Below, piece after piece: positions 52,974 to 61,409 of a stretch of DNA of 64,000 nt. A program made the position numbers and the translations under genes. Source of the stretch: Rhodanobacter sp. C03 (lineage in GTDB: Bacteria; Pseudomonadota; Gammaproteobacteria; Xanthomonadales; Rhodanobacteraceae); NCBI RefSeq assembly GCF_002001175.1, contig NZ_MUNT01000010.1, positions 124,001-188,000 on the forward strand, written 5' to 3'. Below the pieces are notes generated by a model that had not been told where the DNA came from, did no database searches, and worked only from the letters and a program-made list of their open reading frames with translations. How positions within the stretch are numbered: the first letter of the stretch is position 1; every line of letters begins with the position of its first letter.

Positions 52974-54506
52974 ATGGCAGATATGGAATCGAGCGGATTT
53001 GCGCACTGGCTGGTCGTCGTGGTGGAACTCTGCACGGCTTTCGCATTGTTGCTGCTGGCACTGGCGGTGATGGTGGTACTGGTGACCTGGGTGGTCGATC
53101 GCAACCAGACCGGCAACGCGGTGCTGCGCAACTTCCCGGTGATCGGCCACTTCCGCTACTGGTTCCTGCATCTGGGCGAATTCTTCCGCCAGTACCTGTA
53201 TTCCAGCGATCGCGAGGAGATGCCGTTCAATCGTGCCGAGCGTACCTGGGTCTACCGCGCCGCGAAGAATGTGGACAACACCAACGCGTTCGGCTCCAGC
53301 CGTGACCTGCGTGGCGAAGGCGTACCGTTCTTCGTCAACGCGCCGTTTCCGGATCTTGGCGTGGATCACGTCAAGCCGGTGCCCGTGACGATCGGTCCGT
53401 ATGCGCGCGAGCCGTACAGCCATGCGCCGTTCTTCAACATCTCGGCGATGAGTTTCGGTGCGCTGTCGGCACCGGCGGTGCGCGCGCTGTCGCGCGGCGC
53501 GGCCAAGGCCGGGATCTGGATGGACACCGGCGAAGGCGGCCTGGCGCCGTATCACCTTGAAGGCGGCTGCGACATCGTGTTCGAGATCGGCACCGCCAAG
53601 TACGGCGTGCGCACGCCCGACGGCAAGCTCGACGACGACAAGCTGCTGGCGATCTGTGCGCACAAGCAGGTGAAGATGGTCAGCATCAAGCTGGGGCAGG
53701 GCGCCAAGCCCGGCATGGGTGGTCTGTTGCCCGGCGCCAAGGTGACCGCCGAGATCGCCGCGATCCGCGGTATCCCGGTCGGCGAAGATTCGCAGAGTCC
53801 GAACCGCCATCTCGACATCGGCAACGTGCCCGAACTGATGAACGCGATCCGGCACATCCGCGAACTCACCGGCAAGCCGGTCGGTTTCAAGGCGGTGCTC
53901 GGTGGGGTGGAATGGATCGGCGAACTGTGCGACGAGATCCATCGGCGCGGCGTCGAGAGCGCGCCGGATTTCATCATCGTCGACGGCTCCGAGGGCGGTA
54001 CCGGCGCCGCGCCGCAAACGCTGATGGAAGGTGTCGGCCTGCCGTTGCGCGAGGCGTTGCCGGCGCTACTCGACATGCTGATCGTCAAGGGTCTGCGCGA
54101 GCGCATCAAGGTGATCTGTTCGGGCAAATGCATCACCGCCTACGACGTGGCATGGGCGCTGTCGATCGGCGCGGACTTCGTCAACTCCGCGCGCGGCTTC
54201 ATGCTGGCACTGGGGTGCATCCAGTCACTGCAGTGCAACCGCAACACCTGCCCCACCGGCATCACCACGCAGGATCCGAAGCTGCAGCGTGGCCTGGTGG
54301 TGATGGACAAGAGCGAGCGTGTCTACCACTACGCCACGAACGTGATGAAGGAGGTCGGCATCATCGCGCACAGCTGCGGCGTCAGCGAGCCGCGCCAGCT
54401 CAATCGCGGGCATTGCCGCGTGGTGGGCGATGATGGGTTGTCGATTCCGCTGGAGAAGTTGTTTCCGTATCCGCAGGTGGCCAAGGTGACGGTTACGGCC
54501 AAGTGA
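52974..54506 (+). CDS. FMN-binding glutamate synthase family protein
   Basis: The 510-residue protein has two N-terminal membrane helices followed by a glutamate-synthase central/FMN domain (Glu_synthase): FNISAMSFGALSAPAVRALS, DTGEGGLAPYH, VSIKLGQGAKPGMGG and IIVDGSEGGTGAAP. Near the end C-IQSLQ-C-NRNT-C gives the C-x5-C-x4-C spacing of the GltB 3Fe-4S cluster. The glutamine amidotransferase domain is absent, so it is not a full GltB; the physiological reaction is unknown. ATG 52983 is an alternative start. Confidence 0.9.
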   Translation: MADMESSGFAHWLVVVVELCTAFALLLLALAVMVVLVTWVVDRNQTGNAVLRNFPVIGHFRYWFLHLGEFFRQYLYSSDREEMPFNRAERTWVYRAAKNVDNTNAFGSSRDLRGEGVPFFVNAPFPDLGVDHVKPVPVTIGPYAREPYSHAPFFNISAMSFGALSAPAVRALSRGAAKAGIWMDTGEGGLAPYHLEGGCDIVFEIGTAKYGVRTPDGKLDDDKLLAICAHKQVKMVSIKLGQGAKPGMGGLLPGAKVTAEIAAIRGIPVGEDSQSPNRHLDIGNVPELMNAIRHIRELTGKPVGFKAVLGGVEWIGELCDEIHRRGVESAPDFIIVDGSEGGTGAAPQTLMEGVGLPLREALPALLDMLIVKGLRERIKVICSGKCITAYDVAWALSIGADFVNSARGFMLALGCIQSLQCNRNTCPTGITTQDPKLQRGLVVMDKSERVYHYATNVMKEVGIIAHSCGVSEPRQLNRGHCRVVGDDGLSIPLEKLFPYPQVAKVTVTAK

Positions 54507-54521
54507 TAGGTGCTCAAAGCC

Positions 54522-55073
54522 ATGTGCCACTTTGTTAGTGCTGTATTGCCTGCTGAGGCAGCTCACGCTGAGCTTGATGCCATCGCCCACAAATACGGCA
54601 GGCAGTTCAAGCCGCAGTTGAACGCAAGCATCAAGGAGCAGATCAACCTCGCCGAACGCTATTTCATGACCACTACTGCGCAGTGTGACTGCGGCACCCC
54701 GTTGGGAGCTCATCTCCGCGGCAGATCCTTACGCCGCGGCGATAGTATGGATCAAAGGAAGCGCCTTCGACTTAAAGGTTGGAGTGAAGCAAAGATCGAT
54801 AGATCACTGCAGCAGAAGCAGGAACATCTCAGCCTGCACGAACAGGCGAATGCCACCGCCAATTCGGAAGCAATGGAGTCTTGGGTGGCCTTTATCTGTG
54901 AAGTACTGAATTCTGGAAAGACTTCTAGCGTTGCACTGCTTTTGCACATGTATGACGGATCAGTTGAAGATCACATTCAGCTGATGGGTCGAGAGATTGT
55001 GCACACACGCGATGTCAGTGCCGAAATTCTCGGCAATATGAAAGAAGATGTTCTGTATGAGTTCCAAGCGTAA
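54522..55073 (+). CDS. Orphan hypothetical protein of lower GC
   Basis: I do not recognise this 183-residue protein. It has a CDCGTPLG Cys pair near residue 57, a basic helical region (DQRKRLRLKGWSEAKIDRSLQQKQEH) and a hydrophilic C-terminus; no signal or membrane helix. Codon use is visibly AT-richer than in the neighbours, as expected for a recently acquired gene. The start is ATG 54522 or 54510. It lies between the glutamate-synthase-like gene and convergent bpt. Confidence 0.65.
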   Translation: MCHFVSAVLPAEAAHAELDAIAHKYGRQFKPQLNASIKEQINLAERYFMTTTAQCDCGTPLGAHLRGRSLRRGDSMDQRKRLRLKGWSEAKIDRSLQQKQEHLSLHEQANATANSEAMESWVAFICEVLNSGKTSSVALLLHMYDGSVEDHIQLMGREIVHTRDVSAEILGNMKEDVLYEFQA

Positions 55074-55135
55074 CTCGTAGGCTTGCTCGCAAACCAGATG
55101 CTGCAAGTGGCAGGTGCTGAGCATGGCAACCCGAC

Positions 55136-55843
55136 CTACGCCATCGTCACCCAGCCATCGGCCGTACGAATCTGCAACGGCCTGAAGCGCCGCTTGTAAT
55201 CCATCTTCGGATGGCCGTCGATCCAGAAGCCGAGATACAGCCACGGCACGCCACGGCGGCGGGCGAGTTCGACCTGTTGCAGGATCGCGTAGGTGCCGAG
55301 GCTGCGTGAAGTTTCGCCGGGATCGTAGAACGTATAGACGGCTGAAATGCCGTTGTGGCAAATGTCGGTGACTGCCACCGCGAGCAGGCGTTCGCCCTGG
55401 CGCAGTTCCATGAACAACGTGGGACTCCACGGCGCGGTGAGGAAGCGGCGGAAGTCGCTGGCTTCGGCATCGTCCATGCCGCCGCCGGGGTGGCGGCTTT
55501 GCAGATAGCGTTCGTACAGGCCGTGCCGTTCGCGGTTGTAACCGGGGATCGATTCGCTGACGACGAGGTCGGCATTGCGTTTCAGGCAGCGGCGTTGCGT
55601 GCGGTCCGGCGCGAAGTTCGCCACGTCGATGCGGCATGGCGTACAGGCGCGGCACTGCGGGCAGTGTGGAAAATACAGATGGCCGCCGGCACGGCGGAAG
55701 CCGCGTTCCAGCGCCGGTCCGTACAGCTGGTCAAGCTGGGGCGCGGCCGGGTCGATCACCAGGTTCTGCGCCGTACGCTCGGCGTAGTAGCCGCACGCAT
55801 GGGGCAGCGTCTGGAACAGGCGGACTTGGTCGGTGCGGCGCAT
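55136..55843 (-). CDS. bpt: Aspartate/glutamate leucyltransferase
   Basis: Bpt transfers leucine from Leu-tRNA to N-terminal Asp or Glu, marking proteins for ClpS-ClpAP by the N-end rule. The 235-residue protein has the N-terminal Cys site (CGYYAERTAQNLVIDP ... CPQCRACTPCRID) and the C-terminal GNAT-like domain (ISAVYTFYDPGETSRSLGTYAI, LYLGFWIDGHPKMDYKRRF). Clp partners are outside the window. Confidence 0.94.
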   Translation of the reverse strand: MRRTDQVRLFQTLPHACGYYAERTAQNLVIDPAAPQLDQLYGPALERGFRRAGGHLYFPHCPQCRACTPCRIDVANFAPDRTQRRCLKRNADLVVSESIPGYNRERHGLYERYLQSRHPGGGMDDAEASDFRRFLTAPWSPTLFMELRQGERLLAVAVTDICHNGISAVYTFYDPGETSRSLGTYAILQQVELARRRGVPWLYLGFWIDGHPKMDYKRRFRPLQIRTADGWVTMA

Positions 55844-55896
55844 GTCCCGATTCTATGCCTGCCGCACGGCCCGGCACCATCGGGTGCTGGAACGTC

Positions 55897-56289
55897 TTAG
55901 ACGACGTGGACGTAGCGTAGTACCACCATCGCAAACGCGGCCAGCACGAGCAGCAGCACGATGCGGCGCACACGGGCCACGGTGTGCTCGCGCCGTGCAA
56001 TGGGCGAGGGATTGCGCGCATCAGCCAGCTCCTCGCCATGGCGGATCACCGGCTCGATACCGAGCTCGCGCAGCAGCGCACGCGCCTTGGTGTAGTCGTC
56101 GGCGCTGGTGATCCACACCTGCGCCCAGCTGTCACGGTTGTCCTGCCGCTGCGAGTAGCTGAAGCGTTGCCAGGTCGGGCGGTTGTAGTTGGATCGATTG
56201 GCCACGGAGGCCTCGATGCCGTGTTCGGCCATCAGGGCGACCACACGATCGATGTTTTCTTGGCGGGGGGAGGTATAGATCTGGCGCAT
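55897..56289 (-). CDS. DUF2007-type protein with C-terminal membrane helix
   Basis: The 130-residue protein begins with a DUF2007-like signal-transducer domain (RQIYTSPRQENIDRVVALMAEHGIEA, then AQVWITSADDYTKARALLRELG) and ends in a membrane helix (IVLLLVLAAFAMVVLRYV). Such proteins are common in Xanthomonadales; their function is unknown. It lies upstream of bpt on the same strand, 53 bases away. Confidence 0.82.
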   Translation of the reverse strand: MRQIYTSPRQENIDRVVALMAEHGIEASVANRSNYNRPTWQRFSYSQRQDNRDSWAQVWITSADDYTKARALLRELGIEPVIRHGEELADARNPSPIARREHTVARVRRIVLLLVLAAFAMVVLRYVHVV

Positions 56290-56348
56290 GTGCGCAGTTT
56301 ACCCGGCTTGACAGGGCTTGATCCGCTGCACGCCGATTTGTTGGGCGA

Positions 56349-57215
56349 TCAGGGTTGGCGAACGCGGATCAGCCCTTCCTGCGCGGTGGAAGCCACCAGC
56401 CGGCCGTCACGGCTGAAGATCTGCCCGCGTGCCAGCCCGCGGGCACCCTGCGCGGTGGGACTGTCGAACGAGTACAGCAGCCATTCGTCGACGCGGAACG
56501 GGCGATGGAACCACAGCGCATGATCAAGGCTGGCCATCTGCACGTTGTGGGTCATGTATGAGATGCCATGCGGCAGCGTGGCGGTGCCGATCAGATGGAA
56601 GTCCGACGCATAGGCAAGCAGGGCGCGATGCAGGATCGCCGAGTCGCTGATCGGCGAGGTCAGCTTGAACCAGATGTGCTGGATCGGCGGGCGCTTGGCC
56701 GGATGGCGCTCGTCGCGTGGCCACACCTGGCGGAATTCGAACGGGCCGTCGATGCCGAGCCAGCGTTGCAGCTTGACCGGCAACCGCGCCAGTTCGTCCG
56801 GCGGCAGCGGATGCAGCGGCTCGATGTCTTCCGGCGCCGGCACTTCGGGCATCGAGGTCTGGTGTTCTACACCGTGCTCGGGCACCTGGAACGAGACCGA
56901 TCCATTCAGGATCGGCTGGCCGTGCTGGATCGCCAGCACCCGCCGGGACGAGAACGTGCCGCCATCGCGGGCGCGCTCCACGCTGTACACGATCGGCGCA
57001 TCGATATCACCGGCACGCAGGAAGTAGGCATGCAGCGAATGCGCCTCGCGCAGCGGATCCACCGTTTCCTGGGCCGCCGCCAGCGCCTGTCCCAGCACCT
57101 GGCCGCCGAATACGAAGCGTGTGCCGATGTCGCGACTCTGGCCGCGGAACAGGTTGTCCTCCAGCCGCTCAAGCTGCAGCAGATCGACCAGTTCGGTGAC
57201 GTGGTTTGGCGACAT
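56349..57215 (-). CDS. tesB: Acyl-CoA thioesterase II
   Basis: TesB hydrolyses medium- and long-chain acyl-CoA. The 288-residue double-hotdog protein has LEDNLFRGQSRDIGTRFVFGGQVLGQAL with the second-hotdog motifs (LAYASDFHLIGTATLPHG, MASLDHALWFHRPFRVDEW) that hold the catalytic Asp. Length equals E. coli TesB. Confidence 0.95.
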   Translation of the reverse strand: MSPNHVTELVDLLQLERLEDNLFRGQSRDIGTRFVFGGQVLGQALAAAQETVDPLREAHSLHAYFLRAGDIDAPIVYSVERARDGGTFSSRRVLAIQHGQPILNGSVSFQVPEHGVEHQTSMPEVPAPEDIEPLHPLPPDELARLPVKLQRWLGIDGPFEFRQVWPRDERHPAKRPPIQHIWFKLTSPISDSAILHRALLAYASDFHLIGTATLPHGISYMTHNVQMASLDHALWFHRPFRVDEWLLYSFDSPTAQGARGLARGQIFSRDGRLVASTAQEGLIRVRQP

Positions 57216-57279
57216 GGAGAAAGCTCGTGGCGTTGGCGAAGGCGCGATTATAGGGCGCCTCGAAAGACTTTCGGCTTTC

Positions 57280-57354
57280 TGTGGGAGCGGCTTCAGCCGC
57301 GATGCCCTGCATGATTCGTCGGATCGTAGTTATCGCGACTGAAGTCGCTACCAC
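57280..57354. repeat. REP pair, second copy, overlapping an amidase gene end
   Basis: The left arm (57280-57304) is identical over all 25 bases to the REP arm at 25216. The right arm (57332-57354) is the inverted form with four substitutions; two of them are paired (GCGACT-GAA-GTCGC), so its internal hairpin is kept. The stop codon of the amidase gene lies inside the left arm. Confidence 0.85.
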
Positions 57355-57904
57355 CGATCCGCTTCAGCCCGCTGCCGTCAAGCACCTCGGCCCATGGGAA
57401 CAGCGGGCCGGGATCGAGCTTGCGATGGATTTCCTGCGCGGGGTCGTCGCTGGCCGGCATCATCGCGGTATCCAGATCCTCATGGCCGGCAACCTGCCGC
57501 AGGTTCGGGAAATCGTGGCGCAGCTGGGCCAGCAGGGCACGCAGCGCGCTGATCTGGGCGGCAGTGTATGGCTCGGTCATCTGCTGATGCCGTGAATCCC
57601 ACCAGTGCGGGTAGCGCCCCAGGTTGACCAGCTCGATGCCGATCGAATTCGGGTTGTGCCCGCGTACGTGGTTCGCCACGCGGGTGCCGGGAACGTAGCG
57701 GTAAACCGCACCGTCGCGGTCGATGTAGTAGTGGCCGCTGTTGCCGCTGCCGTTGTCATACAAGGCTTTCTCGCCGTATTCGCGGGCGGTGGCAAGATCC
57801 GGCAGTTCGGTGCAGTGAATCACCACCATTTCGACGGCGTTGGCGGGGCGCTCGGGCAGGTGGGCGACGTAGGGCAGCGGCTGGTCATGGATGGTCATCG
57901 GCAT
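57293..57904 (-). CDS. N-acetylmuramoyl-L-alanine amidase, AmpD-like
   Basis: The 203-residue protein is an amidase_2 enzyme that cleaves N-acetylmuramoyl-L-alanine bonds in peptidoglycan or recycled muropeptides. Zinc and catalytic residues are seen in MVVIHCTEL, ANHVRGHNPNSIGIE and VAGHEDLDTA. There is no signal peptide, so cytoplasmic recycling like AmpD is likely. The conserved part ends near FPWAEVL; the last 20 residues (from about 184) are encoded by the REP repeat and look like junk extension. Confidence 0.88.
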   Translation of the reverse strand: MPMTIHDQPLPYVAHLPERPANAVEMVVIHCTELPDLATAREYGEKALYDNGSGNSGHYYIDRDGAVYRYVPGTRVANHVRGHNPNSIGIELVNLGRYPHWWDSRHQQMTEPYTAAQISALRALLAQLRHDFPNLRQVAGHEDLDTAMMPASDDPAQEIHRKLDPGPLFPWAEVLDGSGLKRIGGSDFSRDNYDPTNHAGHRG

Positions 57905-57994
57905 CGGCCAAGTCTCGCATGCGGCAAGGCTCGGCGGAAACGCCGCCTGTTACCATGCCGCCTTGGCTTTTCGAAGTTTTCATTGGAGACCGCC

Positions 57995-58522
57995 ATGCGC
58001 GGCCAGATCATTCTCTCGCACGGCTCGGATTCCGGCCCGGACGCCACCAAGGTCAGCGCGCTGGCTGCCCTGGCCGAATCGCTGGGCTGGCGCACGCAGC
58101 GTCCGGATTACCGTGCCGATGACGCGCGCGGTCATGCCGGTTCGGTGGCGCCACGGATTGCCCGCCTGCGCGCCACCATCGAGGCACTCGATGCACCACC
58201 ACTGCTGGTTGGTTCCAGCATGGGCGCATTCGTGTCCGGGCTGGTCTCGCTGGATGTGCCGGTGGCGGGCGCGCTGCTGCTGGCCACGCCGAGCGGGATT
58301 CCCGGTTATGCGCGTGCGTTCGACCTGCGCCGCGACGTGCCGACGATGCTGATTCACGGCTGGCGCGACGACGTGTGTCCACTGGCGGGTGTGCACGCCT
58401 TCGCTGCCCAGCGTCGGCTGCCGCTGCTGGTGCTGGACGACGACCATCGGCTGAGCGCGAGCATGGAGATGATCGCTGCGCAGTTTCGGCACATGCTCGA
58501 TCGACTGGTGGCCAGCTCATGA
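57995..58522 (+). CDS. Alpha/beta hydrolase
   Basis: The 175-residue protein has a small alpha/beta hydrolase core: LSHGSDSGPDATKVSALA at the N-terminus, the nucleophile elbow LVGSSMGAFVSG (GxSxG), Asp in IHGWRDDVCPLAGV and His in DDDHRLS. It resembles the RBBP9/YdeN-like short hydrolases. GGAG lies 6 bases before the start. The stop overlaps rlmKL by four bases. Confidence 0.85.
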   Translation: MRGQIILSHGSDSGPDATKVSALAALAESLGWRTQRPDYRADDARGHAGSVAPRIARLRATIEALDAPPLLVGSSMGAFVSGLVSLDVPVAGALLLATPSGIPGYARAFDLRRDVPTMLIHGWRDDVCPLAGVHAFAAQRRLPLLVLDDDHRLSASMEMIAAQFRHMLDRLVASS

Positions 58523-60705
58523 GCCACTACTTCGCGACCTGCCCGAAGGGGCTGGAGTACCTGCTGCGCGACGAACTGATCGCGATCGGCGCCGGCGACG
58601 TGCGCGAGGCACTGGCCGGCGCGCATTTCTCCGGGACATTGGAAACCGCGTACCGCGCCTGCCTGTGGTCGCGCCTGGCCAGCCGCATCCTGTTGCCGCT
58701 GGCCGAGTTCGACGCGGCCGATGACGATGCGCTGTATCGCGGCGTGCAGGAGATCGACTGGAGCCAGCATCTGGCCGCGCACGCCACTTTCGCGGTGGAT
58801 GCCGGCACCGCGATGAGCAAGCTCACCCACAGCCAGTTCATCGGCCTGCGTACCAAGGATGCGGTAGTCGACCAGTTCCGCCAGCGTGACGGCAACCGGC
58901 CGGGTATCGATACCGACGAACCGGACATCCGCATCAACCTGCGCCTGCGCCGCGACCGTGCGACCGTGTCGCTTGACCTCGCCGGTTCGCCGCTGCACCG
59001 CCGCGGCTGGCGCGAAGTGCAGGGCGAAGCGCCGCTGAAGGAAAACCTCGCCGCCGCGATGCTGCTGCGTGCACGCTGGCCGGAGGTATATGCCGCCGGC
59101 GGCGCCTTGCTCGATCCGATGTGCGGGTCGGGCACGCTGCTGATCGAAGGCGCGCTGATGGCGGCCGACGTGGCGCCGGGCCTGCGCCGCGAATATTTCG
59201 GCTTTCTCGGCTGGCAGCAACACGACATCGTGCTGTGGCGCGGCCTGCTGGACGAAGCGAAGCAGCGCGCCGAAACCGGCCAGCGCGGCTTGCGCAGTGT
59301 GTTTTTCGGTAGCGACGCCGACCCGCGTATGGTGCAGACGGCCATCCGCAATGCGCAGGAAGCCGGTGTAGCTGGCTTCTTCACGCTGGACCGACAGGAT
59401 ATGACGCACGCCGCCCCGCCAACGGGCGTCGACTACGGCCTGGTCATCACCAATCCGCCGTACGGCGAGCGCTTGGGCGAACGCGCCGAGATGCCGAAGT
59501 TGTATCGCGCACTGGGCGACACGCTGCGTACGCGTTTCACCGGCTGGCGTGCTGCCGTGCTGGCCGGCGACGTGGAGCTCGGTCGCGCGATGCAGCTCCA
59601 CGCGGACAAGCGTTATGCGTTGTACAACGGTGCGCTGGAAACCGTGCTGCTGACGTTCGACCTGAGCAAGCGGGACGAAGCGCCGCGCGAACCGAAGCCG
59701 CTGTCGGCCGGCGCGCAGATGCTGAAGAACCGGCTGGAGAAAAACCTCAAGCACCTGCGCAAGCGGCTGACCCGCGAAGGTATCCACTGCTGGCGTGCCT
59801 ACGATCAGGATCTGCCCGAGTACGCTGCGGCGATCGACGTTTACGGCGACACGAACGGCGACGATCACCTGCATATCCAGGAATACCGCGCGCCAGCCGA
59901 CGTACCCGCCGACATTGCCCGGCTGCGCCTGCGCGAGATCGCCCGCGTCGCTGGCGAAGTGCTCGGCGTGCCGCGTGAACGTATCGCGATCAAGACGCGC
60001 GAGCGTGGCAAGGGCGGCTCCAAGTACGGCCAGCTCGATCAGCGCAATGAGTTCATCGAGGTGGACGAGGACGGCCTGAAGTTCCTGGTCAACCTCACCG
60101 ATTATCTCGATACCGGACTGTTCCTCGATCACCGGCTGGTGCGAGCGAAGGTGCGCGAGCTGGCGGATGGAAAGTGCTTCCTCAATCTGTTTGCCTACAC
60201 CGCCACCGCCAGCGTGCATGCAGCGGCCGGCGGTGCGCTGGAAACCACCAGTGTGGATCTGTCGGCCACGTATCTGGAATGGGCGTCGCGCAATCTCGCG
60301 CTGAACGGCTTCAGCGGTTCCAGTCACCGCTTGATGCAGTTCGATGCACTCGACTTCCTGCAGCGCGACCGCGGGCATTACGGGTTGATCTTTGTCGATC
60401 CGCCGACGTTCTCCAACTCCAAGCGCGCCGACGACTTCGACGTGCAGCGCGATCACGTGAAGCTGCTCGACGCCTGCAGCGAACGGCTGACCCGCGATGG
60501 CGTGATCGTGTTCTCCAACAACTTCCGGCGCTTCAAACTCGATCGCGCGGAGCTTGAACCACGCTTCGAGATCGAGGACTGGACCGCACCCAGCATCCCG
60601 TTCGACTTCGCCCGCCGCGCCGACATCCACGGTTGCTGGCTGCTCCGGCGGCGCAAACCTGACGCCGGGATTAACCCGTGGGATAGCGCCCGCATCAAAA
60701 AGTGA
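58519..60705 (+). CDS. rlmKL: 23S rRNA (guanine) methyltransferase RlmKL
   Basis: This fused enzyme makes m2G2445 (RlmL) and m7G2069 (RlmK) in 23S rRNA. The 728-residue protein has an N-terminal THUMP domain, RlmL methyltransferase motifs (DPMCGSGTLLIEGALMAAD, ITNPPYGERLG) and a C-terminal RlmK part (CFLNLFAYTATASVHAAAGG, LIFVDPPTFSNSKR). ATG 58519 follows the hydrolase gene by ATGA; the frame upstream is shadow. Confidence 0.96.
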   Translation: MSHYFATCPKGLEYLLRDELIAIGAGDVREALAGAHFSGTLETAYRACLWSRLASRILLPLAEFDAADDDALYRGVQEIDWSQHLAAHATFAVDAGTAMSKLTHSQFIGLRTKDAVVDQFRQRDGNRPGIDTDEPDIRINLRLRRDRATVSLDLAGSPLHRRGWREVQGEAPLKENLAAAMLLRARWPEVYAAGGALLDPMCGSGTLLIEGALMAADVAPGLRREYFGFLGWQQHDIVLWRGLLDEAKQRAETGQRGLRSVFFGSDADPRMVQTAIRNAQEAGVAGFFTLDRQDMTHAAPPTGVDYGLVITNPPYGERLGERAEMPKLYRALGDTLRTRFTGWRAAVLAGDVELGRAMQLHADKRYALYNGALETVLLTFDLSKRDEAPREPKPLSAGAQMLKNRLEKNLKHLRKRLTREGIHCWRAYDQDLPEYAAAIDVYGDTNGDDHLHIQEYRAPADVPADIARLRLREIARVAGEVLGVPRERIAIKTRERGKGGSKYGQLDQRNEFIEVDEDGLKFLVNLTDYLDTGLFLDHRLVRAKVRELADGKCFLNLFAYTATASVHAAAGGALETTSVDLSATYLEWASRNLALNGFSGSSHRLMQFDALDFLQRDRGHYGLIFVDPPTFSNSKRADDFDVQRDHVKLLDACSERLTRDGVIVFSNNFRRFKLDRAELEPRFEIEDWTAPSIPFDFARRADIHGCWLLRRRKPDAGINPWDSARIKK

Positions 60706-60769
60706 ACCCTTCAGTCCACATTAAGCGCGGCGAGCCGAGCATAGGCATCGTCATTAACGGAGAGGTGTC

Positions 60770-61180
60770 ATGACCAAGCGTTTCATGAGTGCGAGCAAGC
60801 TGGCAGTCATCAGTCTGGCAGTCGCGGCAACGGTGGCTATGCCACTAAGCGCGTCGGCTCGTGGCTGGGGCGGTCATGGCTACGGTGGTTACCGTGGTGG
60901 TTACCACGGTTATTACCATGGTGGTGGGTACTGGAGCGGCGGTCGCTGGATTGCCGGTGCGCTGGTTACTGGCGCGGTGGTCGGTCTGGTGGCCAGTGCC
61001 CTGAGTCCGCCGCCGGTGTATTACGGAGCGCCGCCAGTCGTTTACGGCCAGCCAGGTGTGGTTTACGCCCAGCCGGGTGTGGTTTATCAGGACGGTCCGC
61101 CGGTGGCGAGTCGCACGGTGATCTACAACAATCCACCGCCGGCGCAGTACGTTCGCGATGACGGCTATTACAGCAACTGA
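60770..61180 (+). CDS. Secreted Gly/Tyr/Pro-rich small protein
   Basis: The 136-residue protein has a signal peptide (LAVISLAVAATVAMPLSASA), a Gly/Tyr/His-rich segment (GYGGYRGGYHGYYHGGG), one hydrophobic helix (WIAGALVTGAVVGLVASAL) and a C-terminal run of repeats (PPVVYGQPGVVYAQPGVVYQ). GGAGAGG precedes the start. Relatives are small envelope proteins of unknown role. The repeat region is compositionally variable and could change by slippage. Confidence 0.8.
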   Translation: MTKRFMSASKLAVISLAVAATVAMPLSASARGWGGHGYGGYRGGYHGYYHGGGYWSGGRWIAGALVTGAVVGLVASALSPPPVYYGAPPVVYGQPGVVYAQPGVVYQDGPPVASRTVIYNNPPPAQYVRDDGYYSN

Positions 61181-61203
61181 GTCCGTCTGAACCAGCATGA
61201 ACA

Positions 61204-61233
61204 GAGCCCGGCGCAAGCCGGGCTCATTCGTTT
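61204..61233 (+). terminator. Hairpin terminator after Gly-rich gene
   Basis: GAGCCCGGC and GCCGGGCTC form a perfect 9-bp stem with a GCAA tetraloop, followed by a weak T-rich tail (ATTCGTTT). It lies inside any 5' extension of egtB, supporting the downstream egtB start. Confidence 0.7.
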
Positions 61234-61409
61234 CAGGACCGCCATGCCGAAGGTCGATACGCTCGCGTGAGCTGCCATCAAACAGCCATCTCGGTATCAC
61301 GGGATTTGAACGATGGGCACGGCATGCTGGCGGCCATGTTTCTGAAGCCTCCATGCCACTGGCCCCATTTTGCAGCGCTCACGCGGATGATCGCGTCGAG
61401 GCACCGCTA

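Noticed and set aside
58354..60630. A 758-codon open frame antisense to rlmKL
   Set aside because: It is a typical GC-rich codon-position shadow: no ribosome site, composition rich in Gln/Arg/His/Ala without domain features, and it lies entirely opposite a clear housekeeping gene.
61021..61140. Tandem repeats in the Gly-rich protein as a CRISPR-like array
   Set aside because: The repeats are in-frame codon repeats (VVY-QPG) of one protein without spacers.
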